44,064 bases of DNA from Actinospica durhamensis (GTDB lineage Bacteria; Actinomycetota; Actinomycetes; Streptomycetales; Catenulisporaceae): the NCBI RefSeq assembly GCF_018139695.1, contig NZ_JAGSOG010000038.1, positions 1-44,064 on the forward strand. The letters run 5' to 3'. Position 1 is the stretch's first letter, and each line of letters starts with the position of its first letter. This document shows, piece by piece, positions 26,645 through 34,506 of this stretch. Made by a program: the position numbers and the translations under genes. The notes beneath the pieces are model-generated. The model was not told where the DNA came from and did not search any database. It was given only the letters and a program-made list of their open reading frames with translations.

Positions 26645-27248
26645 CCAGCAGCCACGCGCCGCACCAGCACACGGAGCCGAGGATGTCGGAGAGCCAGTGG
26701 AAGTTGGACCACAGCAGGCCGAAGACCGTGAGTACGAGCAGGCCCGCCGCCGCGCCGCCGAGGGCCAGGCGCGCGGTACGCCCCTGCCACACGAAGACAC
26801 CGAGGAGGAACGCTGACATGCCGTAACAGCACAGGGCGTCGGCAGTGTGCCCGGACGGGAAGAAGCCGAGATTCGCGTTGCCCAGCACGACTTCACCCGG
26901 GCCCGGGCGCGCGACCCAGAGCTTCAGCGGAATGACGCTCGCCAGCACCACCAGGGCGCCGATCGTCGGCACCACGGGCCGCCACGACCGCCGCCGCCAC
27001 GCGGCGTACCCGGTCACGACGACCAGGCACAGCAGCGCGGGCTCCTGATTCCCGAGGTCCGCGCACCCCCGGCCGATCCGCACCAGCCAGTCCAGGCTCG
27101 GCGAGGTGGCCGCGCTCTGGATGGCGTTGCGGACGTGGACGTCGATGCGGGTGACCACGCCGTGCGAGAGCACCTGCCACAGCAGCACAGCGAACGCGCC
27201 GAGCAGCACGCTCGGCGCGATCCATCCTCGACGACTCCACCCGACCAT
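26556..27248 (-). CDS. PAP2-superfamily phosphatase, membrane protein
   Basis: A 230-residue membrane protein with five or six hydrophobic segments and PAP2 phosphatase motifs: KLWVARPG, FPSGHTAD and the HWLSD segment before the last helices. Such enzymes remove phosphate from lipid phosphates such as phosphatidate or undecaprenyl diphosphate. The first motif is KX4RP here rather than KX6RP, and the Arg before the final His is not evident, so activity is uncertain. ATG at 27248 gives a start just before the first membrane segment; the frame upstream runs into tandem repeats and is not coding. It overlaps the AbiEi-like gene tail-to-tail by 89 bases. Confidence 0.78.
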   Translation of the reverse strand: MVGWSRRGWIAPSVLLGAFAVLLWQVLSHGVVTRIDVHVRNAIQSAATSPSLDWLVRIGRGCADLGNQEPALLCLVVVTGYAAWRRRSWRPVVPTIGALVVLASVIPLKLWVARPGPGEVVLGNANLGFFPSGHTADALCCYGMSAFLLGVFVWQGRTARLALGGAAAGLLVLTVFGLLWSNFHWLSDILGSVCWCGAWLLVIARSSGPAGWGRAGSGGRAEADRETARL

Positions 27249-27311
27249 CGACCCCGACCCTACGCCCTCACACCCCACCCGACCGAGCCTAGCTTCCGCA
27301 CGCCGGAAGCA

Positions 27312-27400
27312 CTGCCAAACCGGGACCCCTGCCAAACCGGAACCACTGCCAAACCGGAGCCACTGCCAAACCGGAGCCACGCCGAACGGGAACCACTGTC
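27312..27400. repeat. 17-base tandem repeat array
   Basis: Units start at 27312, 27329, 27346, 27363 and 27380, exactly 17 bases apart, followed by a shortened, diverged unit from 27396. The consensus is CTGCCAAACCGGARCCA. The period is not a multiple of three, so it does not encode a peptide repeat. It lies between the PAP2 start codon and a long palindrome. Confidence 0.85.
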
Positions 27401-27437
27401 GTCCGCGGCGCCATGGGAGCACGCGCCATGAACACGG

Positions 27438-27471
27438 CGGTGCGGTGGCCCGGATCCGGGCCACCGCACCG
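27438..27471. terminator. 34-base perfect palindrome downstream of gabT
   Basis: The sequence from 27438 to 27471 equals its own reverse complement, centred on GGATCC (27452-27457). As RNA it gives a 15-base stem or longer with a minimal loop. It lies about 155 bases after the gabT stop on that gene's strand and is a likely terminator. The absence of T-runs is usual in this genome. Confidence 0.6.
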
Positions 27472-27627
27472 TGCGCCGAGGGGAACCGCTGCGTCACGCA
27501 GTGCTCCACTTGCCGCTACCGCTTGTGGCGGTGGGTCTGGTCGATTCAGTTGTGGGTCCGGCTCTTCGGTCGGGCTGCTACGCCCGCGTGGCCACGCGGC
27601 TGCCATGCCCACGTGGCCTGGCGGGTG

Positions 27628-28992
27628 CTACGCCTGCGCGGTCTCGCGCTCGAACGCGGCCTCGATGATGTCGAGTCCCTCGTTCAGCAGGTCCTCGCCG
27701 ATCACCAGCGGCGGCAGGAAGCGCAGCACGTTGCCGTAGGTGCCGCAGGTCAGCACGATCAGGCCCTGCGCGTGGCAGGCCTTGGCGATGCGGGCCGTGA
27801 GGTCGGCGTCGGCGTCCTTGGTGCCGGGCTTGACCAGCTCGACCGCGATCATGGCGCCGCGGCCGCGGACCTCGCCGATCTGCGCGAAGCGCTCGGCCAG
27901 CTTGCCCAGGCGCGGCAGCATGATCTCGCCGATGCGGCGGGCGGCGCCGGGCAGGTCCTGCGCGCGCATCGTGTCCAGGGCGCCGAGGGCGGCGGCGCAG
28001 GCCACCGGGTTGCCGCCGTAGGTGCCGCCGAGGCCGCCGGCGTGCGCGGCGTCCATGATCTCGGCGCGACCGGTCACGCCGGCCAGCGGGAGGCCGCCGG
28101 CCAGGCCCTTGGCGGTGGTGACGAGGTCGGGCACGATGCCCTCGTGATCGCAGGCGAACCAGTCGCCGGTGCGGCAGAAGCCGGTCTGGATCTCGTCCGC
28201 GATGAACACGATGCCGTTCGCCTTGCAGAACTCGGCGATGCGCGGCAGGAAGCCGAGCGGCGGCTCGATGAACCCGCCCTCGCCCTGGATCGGCTCGATC
28301 ACGACTGCGGCCACGTTCTTGGCGCCGACCTGCTTCTCGATCTGCGAGATCGCCTGCGCGGCGGCCTCCTCGGCGCAGTTGTCGGGACCGGTCGGCCAGT
28401 GGAACGGATAGGCCATCGGCACCCGGTAGACCTCGGGGGCGAACGGGCCGAAGCCGTCCTTGTACGGCATGTTCTTCGCGGTCAGCGCCATGGTCAGGTT
28501 GGTGCGGCCGTGGTAGCCGTGGTCGAACACCACGACGGCCTGCCGCTTGGTGTAGGCGCGGGCGATCTTCACCGCGTTCTCCACCGCCTCGGCACCCGAG
28601 TTGAACAGGGCCGACTTCTTCGCGTGGTCGCCCGGGGTCAGCTCGGCGAGCTGCTCGCACACGGCGACGTACGACTCGTAGGGGGTGACCATGAAGCACG
28701 TGTGGGTGAACCGGCGCAGCTGCTCGGCGGCCCGGTTCACCACGGCCTCGGCGCTGTTGCCCACGCTGGTCACGGCGATGCCGGAGCCGAAGTCGATCAG
28801 CGAGTTGCCGTCGACGTCCACGACCACACCGCCGCCCGCCTGCGTGACGAACACCGGCAGCGTGGTGGACACGCCGTTGGCCACGACCGCGTTACGCCGC
28901 TCGAACAGCTCCCGCGAGAGCGGCCCGGGAATCTCGGTGACGAGGCGACGTTCCTGCGCAAGCGTGGGACCGCCGTGGGCGAGCGCGGACAT
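27628..28992 (-). CDS. gabT: 4-aminobutyrate aminotransferase
   Basis: A 454-residue class III PLP enzyme that moves the amino group of GABA to 2-oxoglutarate, giving succinate semialdehyde and glutamate. Motifs are [20 protein letters not shown] for phosphate binding, [26 protein letters not shown], the ring-nitrogen Asp in [13 protein letters not shown], and the Schiff-base Lys in [20 protein letters not shown] and [11 protein letters not shown] are typical of GabT. ATG at 28992 is chosen because GGAG lies seven bases upstream; an ATG at 29004 is also in frame. It would take the GABA made by the two aminobutyraldehyde dehydrogenases. Confidence 0.94.
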   Translation of the reverse strand: MSALAHGGPTLAQERRLVTEIPGPLSRELFERRNAVVANGVSTTLPVFVTQAGGGVVVDVDGNSLIDFGSGIAVTSVGNSAEAVVNRAAEQLRRFTHTCFMVTPYESYVAVCEQLAELTPGDHAKKSALFNSGAEAVENAVKIARAYTKRQAVVVFDHGYHGRTNLTMALTAKNMPYKDGFGPFAPEVYRVPMAYPFHWPTGPDNCAEEAAAQAISQIEKQVGAKNVAAVVIEPIQGEGGFIEPPLGFLPRIAEFCKANGIVFIADEIQTGFCRTGDWFACDHEGIVPDLVTTAKGLAGGLPLAGVTGRAEIMDAAHAGGLGGTYGGNPVACAAALGALDTMRAQDLPGAARRIGEIMLPRLGKLAERFAQIGEVRGRGAMIAVELVKPGTKDADADLTARIAKACHAQGLIVLTCGTYGNVLRFLPPLVIGEDLLNEGLDIIEAAFERETAQA

Positions 28993-29698
28993 TGGGGACT
29001 CCATTCGTCATGCGGGAGGGCTTGAGACCGACCCTAGCCAAGGTCTTGCCGGATGGCACTTCGCAGATCGTCGCCAATATCGGGACGGACCTTCGCAGAC
29101 TGTCGGATCGGACCGAGGGGACCGGATCAGACCGGATCGGATCGGATCGGATCGGACGGGACCGCCTGACCCGCGCACCGCTTCGGATCGGACCCGACCC
29201 GACCCCTGCATCGCACCGGATCGGATCGGATCGGACCATGCCGGACCGCTCGACCCGACCATCGCTTCGGACCGGACATAGAGCATCACCTCGCCCCGGA
29301 TCCGATCGTCCCATCGCCCGCAGACCTTCCCGACCCCGCCTCGTCGGCCCTGCTCACACCCGTCCGCTCCGGGTTGCGTCTGCCCACGTTCTTCCCACGG
29401 GCGATAGTTCCGCCGGCGTTCCACCGGCGCCGTGTCCCGTTCGACGTGCGCGCCGACGAGGCATCGCGTCCGCCACCGCGCCCCCCACCCTGTTTTCCAC
29501 ACTGCACCGCTCACTCGTGCCCCCGCGGCGCTGCTCACCCTGTCCCCGCATCGACCTGACGGCGCATCGATTCTCCGGTCGGCCGATTCACCGATTCGCC
29601 GACCCGCCGCCGTGGCAGACGACTTATCCGCGTGGGTCACGCTCGATACCATCGATCCGACAGGTCATCAGGTGCGTCATCAGCAGGGGAGCGGCACA
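28993..29698. other. 706-base non-coding gap with GGATC-rich repeats
   Basis: The gap between the divergent gabT and ATPase genes has no supported gene. Reading frames across it give low-complexity Ser-Asp-Arg/Arg-Pro strings in several frames at once. The first part carries simple repeats; the second part (29280-29690) is C-rich, with many CGCC/CACC and TTCC runs. Promoters for both flanking genes must lie here but none was clearly seen. Confidence 0.6.
29104..29280. repeat. Degenerate (CGGAT)n simple-repeat tract
   Basis: The five-base unit CGGAT recurs, with clean tandem runs at about 29132-29155 and 29217-29235, and scattered CGGACC variants between. The tract also contains two related longer blocks around CGCTTCGGA (from about 29180 and 29263), suggesting a larger duplication. 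Confidence 0.8.
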
Positions 29699-31714
29699 GT
29701 GACGGTGGACCAGGACGCGGCGGACGGGTCCGCGGCCCGACGACAGGGCATGCGGGAGGGCTGGTACCCGTGTCCGAGCGGGCAGCCGCAGCTGCGCTAC
29801 TGGACCGGCTCGGCGTGGACCGACCAGGTCCGGCCGGACCTGGTCAGCTGGGTGCACGGGGATCGGCTGCTGGACGTGCCGGGGGTCTTCGCCTTCGGGC
29901 GCACGGAGGGCGACGGGGACGGGGGACGGCCGGGGCCGCTGCCGCCGCACGTGTGGCGGCGTGCGCGGCTGGCGCTGATTCTGCTGGTGCCGATCTATGT
30001 GGGGCTGCTGCTGCCGCTCGGCTACGGCCTTTCCTACATCGGGCTGCCCGCGGTGCCGCAGCTGACCGTGCTGATCGTCGTGGTGGCGTGCGGGGTCTAC
30101 GGGCGCTGGCACATCGTGCTGCGCTGGCTCTACCTGCGCTACCGGCCCGAGCCGCCGAAGCCCGCGCCGGTGCCCAAGCCGCGGCCCGACCTGTGGGCGG
30201 ACCTGCGGGCGGCCGGGTACATGGACGCGGCGCAGCGGTTGGACGAGGAGGTCGCGACCGGTGAGCTGACCGACGTGGACTACGTCCGGGTGGCGCGGGT
30301 CGTGCAGCGCACGGTGCGGCAGAACGGGCCGCAGCAGCTCGCGCCGATAGCGACCGCGATCCAGGAGAAGGGCGGCGGCGCGTTCCTGCACCCCTCCGGG
30401 CAGCGCGACCTGCCGATGCCCCGGCTGGTGCAGCACGACCTCGTCACCGGGCAGGCGCGGCTGGGCATCGCGGCCGAGACCGACCGGAACCCGGCCACGC
30501 ACCAGCGGGAGTGGTTCGCCCTCGACACCGAGGTCCTGCGCACCTCGATGCTCGTGGTCGGGCCGCCCGGTGCCGGCAAGACGCGCTCCTTCGCCCGGCC
30601 GATCATCGAGCTGCTCGGGCTCCAGACGCTGGTCGGGCTGGCCTCCGTGGTCGTCATCGACCCGACCGGGTCGGCGTTCGACGCGCGGCAGCTGCCGGAC
30701 TTCTTCGACGTGGACATCGACCCGAACGTCCCGGCCGGGCCGAACTCCTGGGGCTTCGACCTGTTCGGCGGCGCCAGCGGGCCCGAGGAGGCCGCGGACC
30801 GGCTGGCCGGGGCGGTGCTGCCGCCGGACAGCGCGGTGCGCGACCCCGCGGTGGACTCGGCCGCGCGCAACACGCTCTACTCGATCATCTCCGGGTTCAC
30901 CGAGCGCAACGGGCGCTATCCGCGGCTGCGCGAGCTGATCGACGACGTGCTCGCACACAGCCCGGTGCCGCTGCTCAACGAGCGGCTGCGGCTGCTCGAC
31001 CGGCCGCAGCTGATCGACCTGTTCGACGGGCGCACCCGCAAGTTCTCCATGCGCGACATCGACCGGCCGCTGCGGGTGCGCATCGCCCTGCCCGAGGGCA
31101 GTTCGCCGCAGGCCGCGCGGATACTGGCCCGGCTGGCCATCGCCCAGTTCGTGCAGGTCGTGGCGGCCCCGGAGGCCAACCGCGAGGTGTTCAAGGGACT
31201 GGTCGTGGACGAGGCGGGGCGCTTTGTGGACGAGTACGTGGTCCAGGGCCTGCAGCGGGCCCGCGCGGCGAACGCGGGGATCGTGCTGCTGACGCAGTCG
31301 CTCGCCCAGTTCCCCGAGCACCTGCGCTCGGCCGTGTTCACGGCGACCGGGTGCAAGGCCGTGTTCGCCGGAGTCGAGCCGGCCGACGCGCGCTACTTCG
31401 CCGACTACTGGGGCACGGCCTGGTCGGCCGAGACGACGGTCACGACCGGCTCGTCCACCACCACAAGCACCGGCCACGTCTCCTCGCCCGGCTCGTCCGG
31501 ACGCTTCGGGCGCGGCGAGAAGTCGGTGGTGCAGTCACTCACCGGGTCCTCGAGCACGCAGTACCAGCGGTCGGTGGCGACGCGGGCGGTGGAGCGGTAC
31601 GTCTGGTCGCCCTCGGACATCATCAACGAGGTGCCGGTCGGGCACGCGCTGATCTCGCTGGCCACGCCGGACGGCATCCGCACCCCGCCGGTGCTGGTGA
31701 ATCTCCGGGCCTGA
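29699..31714 (+). CDS. DUF2510 - membrane - VirD4/TraG-like ATPase
   Basis: A 671-residue protein of four parts. The N-terminal DUF2510-type segment is EGWYPCPSGQPQLRYWTGSA (residues 20-39). Two membrane helices follow (about 89-112 and 119-135), then a Pro-rich linker. The P-loop ATPase of the VirD4/TraG/HerA kind has Walker A GPPGAGKT (288-295), Walker B LVVDEAG (501-507) and a sensor LTQSLAQF (531-538). A Ser/Thr/Gly-rich insert (579-603) and a short C-terminus complete it. VirD4-type proteins are hexameric DNA- or protein-translocating ATPases at the membrane, but no relaxase or type IV secretion genes are nearby. GTG at 29699 follows GGGGAG. Its function is unknown; DNA or protein transfer is inferred only from the fold. 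Confidence 0.8.
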   Translation: MTVDQDAADGSAARRQGMREGWYPCPSGQPQLRYWTGSAWTDQVRPDLVSWVHGDRLLDVPGVFAFGRTEGDGDGGRPGPLPPHVWRRARLALILLVPIYVGLLLPLGYGLSYIGLPAVPQLTVLIVVVACGVYGRWHIVLRWLYLRYRPEPPKPAPVPKPRPDLWADLRAAGYMDAAQRLDEEVATGELTDVDYVRVARVVQRTVRQNGPQQLAPIATAIQEKGGGAFLHPSGQRDLPMPRLVQHDLVTGQARLGIAAETDRNPATHQREWFALDTEVLRTSMLVVGPPGAGKTRSFARPIIELLGLQTLVGLASVVVIDPTGSAFDARQLPDFFDVDIDPNVPAGPNSWGFDLFGGASGPEEAADRLAGAVLPPDSAVRDPAVDSAARNTLYSIISGFTERNGRYPRLRELIDDVLAHSPVPLLNERLRLLDRPQLIDLFDGRTRKFSMRDIDRPLRVRIALPEGSSPQAARILARLAIAQFVQVVAAPEANREVFKGLVVDEAGRFVDEYVVQGLQRARAANAGIVLLTQSLAQFPEHLRSAVFTATGCKAVFAGVEPADARYFADYWGTAWSAETTVTTGSSTTTSTGHVSSPGSSGRFGRGEKSVVQSLTGSSSTQYQRSVATRAVERYVWSPSDIINEVPVGHALISLATPDGIRTPPVLVNLRA

Positions 31715-31756
31715 TCACCGAGCGCCGTTGCTTTGCAACCTGAGGGCGTCGGCCGG

Positions 31757-31801
31757 ATTTCCCCGCCAAGGTGTAGCGAGACACGTCCGCGGCGGGGAAA
31801 T
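31757..31801. promoter_or_regulatory. 45-base inverted repeat overlapping a putative promoter
   Basis: Perfect 11-base arms (31757-31767 atttccccgcc, 31791-31801 its complement) flank 23 bases that include GTGT/ACAC around AGCGAG. A promoter-like pair, GAGACA (31778-31783) and TAGGGT (31802-31807), 18 bases apart, overlaps the right arm. It could be an operator for the following aldehyde dehydrogenase, a terminator for the ATPase gene, or both. Confidence 0.5.
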
Positions 31802-31851
31802 TAGGGTGGCGGGAGTGATCGCCGCTGTCCCGAGGTCTGAGGGAGTCACCC

Positions 31852-33315
31852 GTGTCCGCTGAGTCCACCGAGCCCACCGCACCGCGCAGTTTCTGGCTGG
31901 CCGGGCGACCGGCGACCGGGGCCGGTTCTTTCGAGGTGCGCAACCCCTACGACGGCAGCCTGGTCGCGACCGTCTCGGTCCCGACGGACGAGCAGGTGGA
32001 GCAGGCCGTCGCGGCCGCGCACGCCGCCGTACCGGCCACGACCGCGCTCTCCGCGCACGCCCGGGCCAGTGCGCTCGACCACGTCGCGCGCCGGCTCGGC
32101 GAGCGGACCGAGGAGATCGCGCAGCTGATCACGGCCGAGAACGGCAAGCCGATCAAGTGGGCCCGCGGCGAGGTCGGGCGCGCGGTGTCGGTGTTCCGCT
32201 GGGCGGCCGAGGAGGCGCGGCGGTTCGGCGGCGAGGTGCAGCGGCTCGACACCGACGCTGCCGCGGCCGGGCGCACCGCGATCGTGCGGCGCTTCCCCAA
32301 GGGCGCGGTGCTGGGCATCTCGCCGTTCAACTTCCCGCTCAACCTGGCCGCGCACAAGGTCGCCCCGGCCATCGCGGCGGGCGCGCCGATCCTGCTCAAG
32401 CCCGCTCCGGCCACGCCGCTGGCGGGGCTGCTGATCGGTGAGCTGCTGGCCGAGACCGACCTGCCCGAGGGCAGCTGGTCCATCCTGCCGGTGCCCAACG
32501 AGCGGATGGCCGCGCTCACCACGGACCCGCGCCTGCCGGTCATCTCGTTCACCGGCTCCACCGTCGTGGGCGAGCTGATCCAGGGCCAGGCGCCGCACAA
32601 GCACGTCACGCTGGAGCTCGGCGGGAACGCGGCGGCGGTCGTGCTGGCGGATTACAGCACCGAGGACGACCTGGACTGGGCCGCCAACCGCATCGCCACC
32701 TTCGCCAACTACCAGGGCGGGCAGTCCTGCATCTCGGTGCAGCGGGTGATCGCGGACCGGGCGGTCTACGACCGGCTCGCCGCGAAGATCGTCGACGCGG
32801 TGGCCCGGCAGGGCGTGGGCGCGCCGACCGACCCGGCCACCGACGTCGGTCCGCTGATCAACGAGGCGGCGGCGCAGCGGGTGGAGCAGTGGGTGAACGA
32901 GGCCGTGGACGCCGGCGCCAAGCTGCTGGCCGGCGGCACCCGCGAGGGCGCCACGTACGCCCCGACCGTGCTGGCCGAGGTGCCCCACGACGCGAAGGCG
33001 CTGTGCGAGGAGATCTTCGGTCCGGTGCTGGTGCTGCAGGTCGTGGACGGCGTGGACGAGGCGTTCGCGGCGGTCAACGACTCGAAGTACGGGCTGCAGG
33101 CGGGTGTGTTCACGCACAACCTGCAGCACGCGTTCCGGGCGCACCGCGAGCTCGAGGTGGGCGGCGTGGTGATCGGGGACGCGCCGAGCTTCCGGGCCGA
33201 CCAGATGCCGTATGGCGGCGCGAAGGCCTCGGGCGTCGGCCGCGAGGGCGTGAAGTACGCGATGGCGGACTACACCTACGAGCGGGTGCTGGTACTGACG
33301 GGCATCGACCTCTGA
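31852..33315 (+). CDS. Aldehyde dehydrogenase, candidate succinate-semialdehyde dehydrogenase
   Basis: A 487-residue NAD(P)-dependent aldehyde dehydrogenase: ISPFNFPLNLAAHKVAPAIA, catalytic Glu in TLELGGNAAAVVL and nucleophile in GGQSCISVQRV. The GQSCISVQ form separates it from the two GQDCTAATR enzymes upstream and is seen in general short-chain and semialdehyde dehydrogenases. Given gabT nearby and no other candidate in the island, oxidation of succinate semialdehyde to succinate is plausible but unproven. Lactaldehyde or another substrate remains possible. GTG at 31852 follows GAGGGA. It is convergent with the AfsA-like gene, 40 bases apart. Confidence 0.85.
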   Translation: MSAESTEPTAPRSFWLAGRPATGAGSFEVRNPYDGSLVATVSVPTDEQVEQAVAAAHAAVPATTALSAHARASALDHVARRLGERTEEIAQLITAENGKPIKWARGEVGRAVSVFRWAAEEARRFGGEVQRLDTDAAAAGRTAIVRRFPKGAVLGISPFNFPLNLAAHKVAPAIAAGAPILLKPAPATPLAGLLIGELLAETDLPEGSWSILPVPNERMAALTTDPRLPVISFTGSTVVGELIQGQAPHKHVTLELGGNAAAVVLADYSTEDDLDWAANRIATFANYQGGQSCISVQRVIADRAVYDRLAAKIVDAVARQGVGAPTDPATDVGPLINEAAAQRVEQWVNEAVDAGAKLLAGGTREGATYAPTVLAEVPHDAKALCEEIFGPVLVLQVVDGVDEAFAAVNDSKYGLQAGVFTHNLQHAFRAHRELEVGGVVIGDAPSFRADQMPYGGAKASGVGREGVKYAMADYTYERVLVLTGIDL

Positions 33316-33355
33316 GACGGCTGCGGCGGGACGCCTGAACGCGTCTGACGTCGAC

Positions 33356-34342
33356 TCAGCTCGCCTCAGCCTTCGAAGCCCTCTCGAAGCCCTCGGAGCC
33401 TTCGCGGCCTTCGAAGCCCTCGAACCCGACCTCCCCGGACGCCGTGACGGTGCCCTCCTGCCGGATCTCGAACCGGCCCGACTCCTCGACCTCGACGGTC
33501 GCGGGCGGGTCGGGTTCGGTGAACCGGGTGGCCCTGAGCGCGCAGGAGATCATCCGCAGCTCGGGTCGGCCGCGCTGCAGGGCCGCGGCCTGACGCACGG
33601 CGCTGATGAGGGTGACGCCGGTGATGTGGTCGCTCGGGTGGTCGTGCAGGAACGGGTGGTGCGGGTCGGCCGGGACGATGCGGGTCGTGCCCTGCCCGTC
33701 CACGGCCACCAGCACGTCGTGCGGGTTGAAGACGCCGACGCGGTCGGGCGCGACCAGTTCCTCGCAGCTTGCTGGATCGGTGCCCGCCGCGGACTCGGTC
33801 TCCTCGCGCACCAGCTTCCGTCGGTTGCGTACGGCGCGGTACGCGGCGAGGCTGAGCACCCGGGCCATGCCGTCGGCCCGCGCGAACGGCGTGTTGTGCG
33901 CCGAGAGCTCGACGGTCAGCGCGAGGCTGTGCGGCGGGCCGGAGGCGGCCGCGCCGACGCGCCTGACTTGGGCCGCGCAGGTGATTTCCAGGCCGCTCTG
34001 GTGCTCCGTCGGCTCGGCGGCGGGGTCGAGGACGAAGCTGAGCTCCTCGATCACCAGCCGCGATGCGGGGTCGACGCCGTAGTACCGCAGCGGCAGGAAG
34101 ACGCCGAGCTGGCGCAGTGTCTCGGGGACCATCAGCGGGTCGGGTCTGCCGGCGTGTGCGGCGCCCGGGTCGTGCCCGGTCCTGGTCCGCGGCCACTGGG
34201 CCACCGCGCGAAAGGCGTCGTGGCCGCTCGGGCGCACGTCGGCGAGCAGCACCTGGGAGGGCGCGAGGCGGTGTACGAACTCCTTCGCCGCCAAGGCGGA
34301 CCGGTGCACGGCTGGTTCGCTGAGCAGGTCGATATCCGTCAT
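33356..34342 (-). CDS. AfsA/ScbA-family (gamma-butyrolactone synthase-like) protein
   Basis: A 328-residue protein with two AfsA hotdog repeats. The first contains [24 protein letters not shown] and [16 protein letters not shown] (Glu74, Arg77). The second contains [20 protein letters not shown] followed by VRQAA (Arg250). AfsA condenses a beta-keto acyl-ACP with dihydroxyacetone phosphate, the first step to A-factor-type signals. The second repeat normally has Glu three residues before the Arg; here it is Ser247. No TetR receptor or butenolide phosphate reductase gene is in the window. The C-terminus (about residues 305-320) is a Gly-Phe-Glu-rich tail made by direct DNA repeats. ATG at 34342 has no clear ribosome-binding site. 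It is divergent from dxr. Confidence 0.85.
   Translation of the reverse strand: MTDIDLLSEPAVHRSALAAKEFVHRLAPSQVLLADVRPSGHDAFRAVAQWPRTRTGHDPGAAHAGRPDPLMVPETLRQLGVFLPLRYYGVDPASRLVIEELSFVLDPAAEPTEHQSGLEITCAAQVRRVGAAASGPPHSLALTVELSAHNTPFARADGMARVLSLAAYRAVRNRRKLVREETESAAGTDPASCEELVAPDRVGVFNPHDVLVAVDGQGTTRIVPADPHHPFLHDHPSDHITGVTLISAVRQAAALQRGRPELRMISCALRATRFTEPDPPATVEVEESGRFEIRQEGTVTASGEVGFEGFEGREGSEGFERASKAEAS
33371..33424. repeat. Short imperfect repeats of TTCGAAGCCCTC in the afsA-like 3' end
   Basis: CGAAGCCCTC occurs at about 33374, 33385 and 33413, with variant copies (CGGAGCC, CGCGGCC) between. On the gene's strand this encodes the [16 protein letters not shown] tail. The spacing varies but keeps the frame. 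The tail lies outside the hotdog domains. Confidence 0.65.
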
Positions 34343-34470
34343 GGGTACAGGTAAAGGAGCCGGGGTGGAGCGCGCATCTCGGCCGGTCCCCGCGCGGGCG
34401 GGAGCCGGACGCACGACCATTCGGGGTCTCTGACGGCCCGTCGGGACGCGCCGCGGGCGTCAGCCCCCGA

Positions 34471-34499
34471 TTGGAGCGGTTCGGGCCCTGCGCCACAAT
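34471..34499 (+). promoter_or_regulatory. Promoter of a leaderless dxr transcript
   Basis: TTGGAG (34471-34476) and CACAAT (34494-34499) are separated by 17 bases. The expected transcription start, seven or eight bases after the -10, falls on the ATG at 34507. No Shine-Dalgarno precedes that ATG. Confidence 0.55.
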
Positions 34500-34506
34500 G
34501 GCCCTC

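Larger units (their letters stand above)
27249..27627. other. 379-base repeat-rich gap between PAP2 and gabT genes
   Basis: No gene is supported. The gap holds a 17-base tandem repeat array, a 34-base perfect palindrome and, next to gabT, two degraded look-alikes of the gabT 3' end (gctacgcc/gccatgcc followed by cgtggcc at about 27570-27620). Open frames here are made by the repeats and by high GC. Confidence 0.6.

Noticed and set aside
27312-27400. CRISPR array or iteron origin in the 17-base repeats
   Set aside because: The units are directly abutting with no spacers, and no replication or cas gene is adjacent. An iteron role has no support.
29104-29280. CRISPR array
   Set aside because: The repeat unit is five bases with no unique spacers of constant length and no cas genes nearby.
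28992-29702. A 236-codon plus-strand frame over the CGGAT repeats
   Set aside because: It begins opposite the gabT start and its middle is only repeat-made Ser-Asp-Arg strings. No ribosome-binding site or family motif.
29699-31714. Integrated conjugative element around the VirD4-like ATPase
   Set aside because: No integrase, relaxase, replication gene, tRNA-associated attachment site or flanking direct repeat was found in the window.
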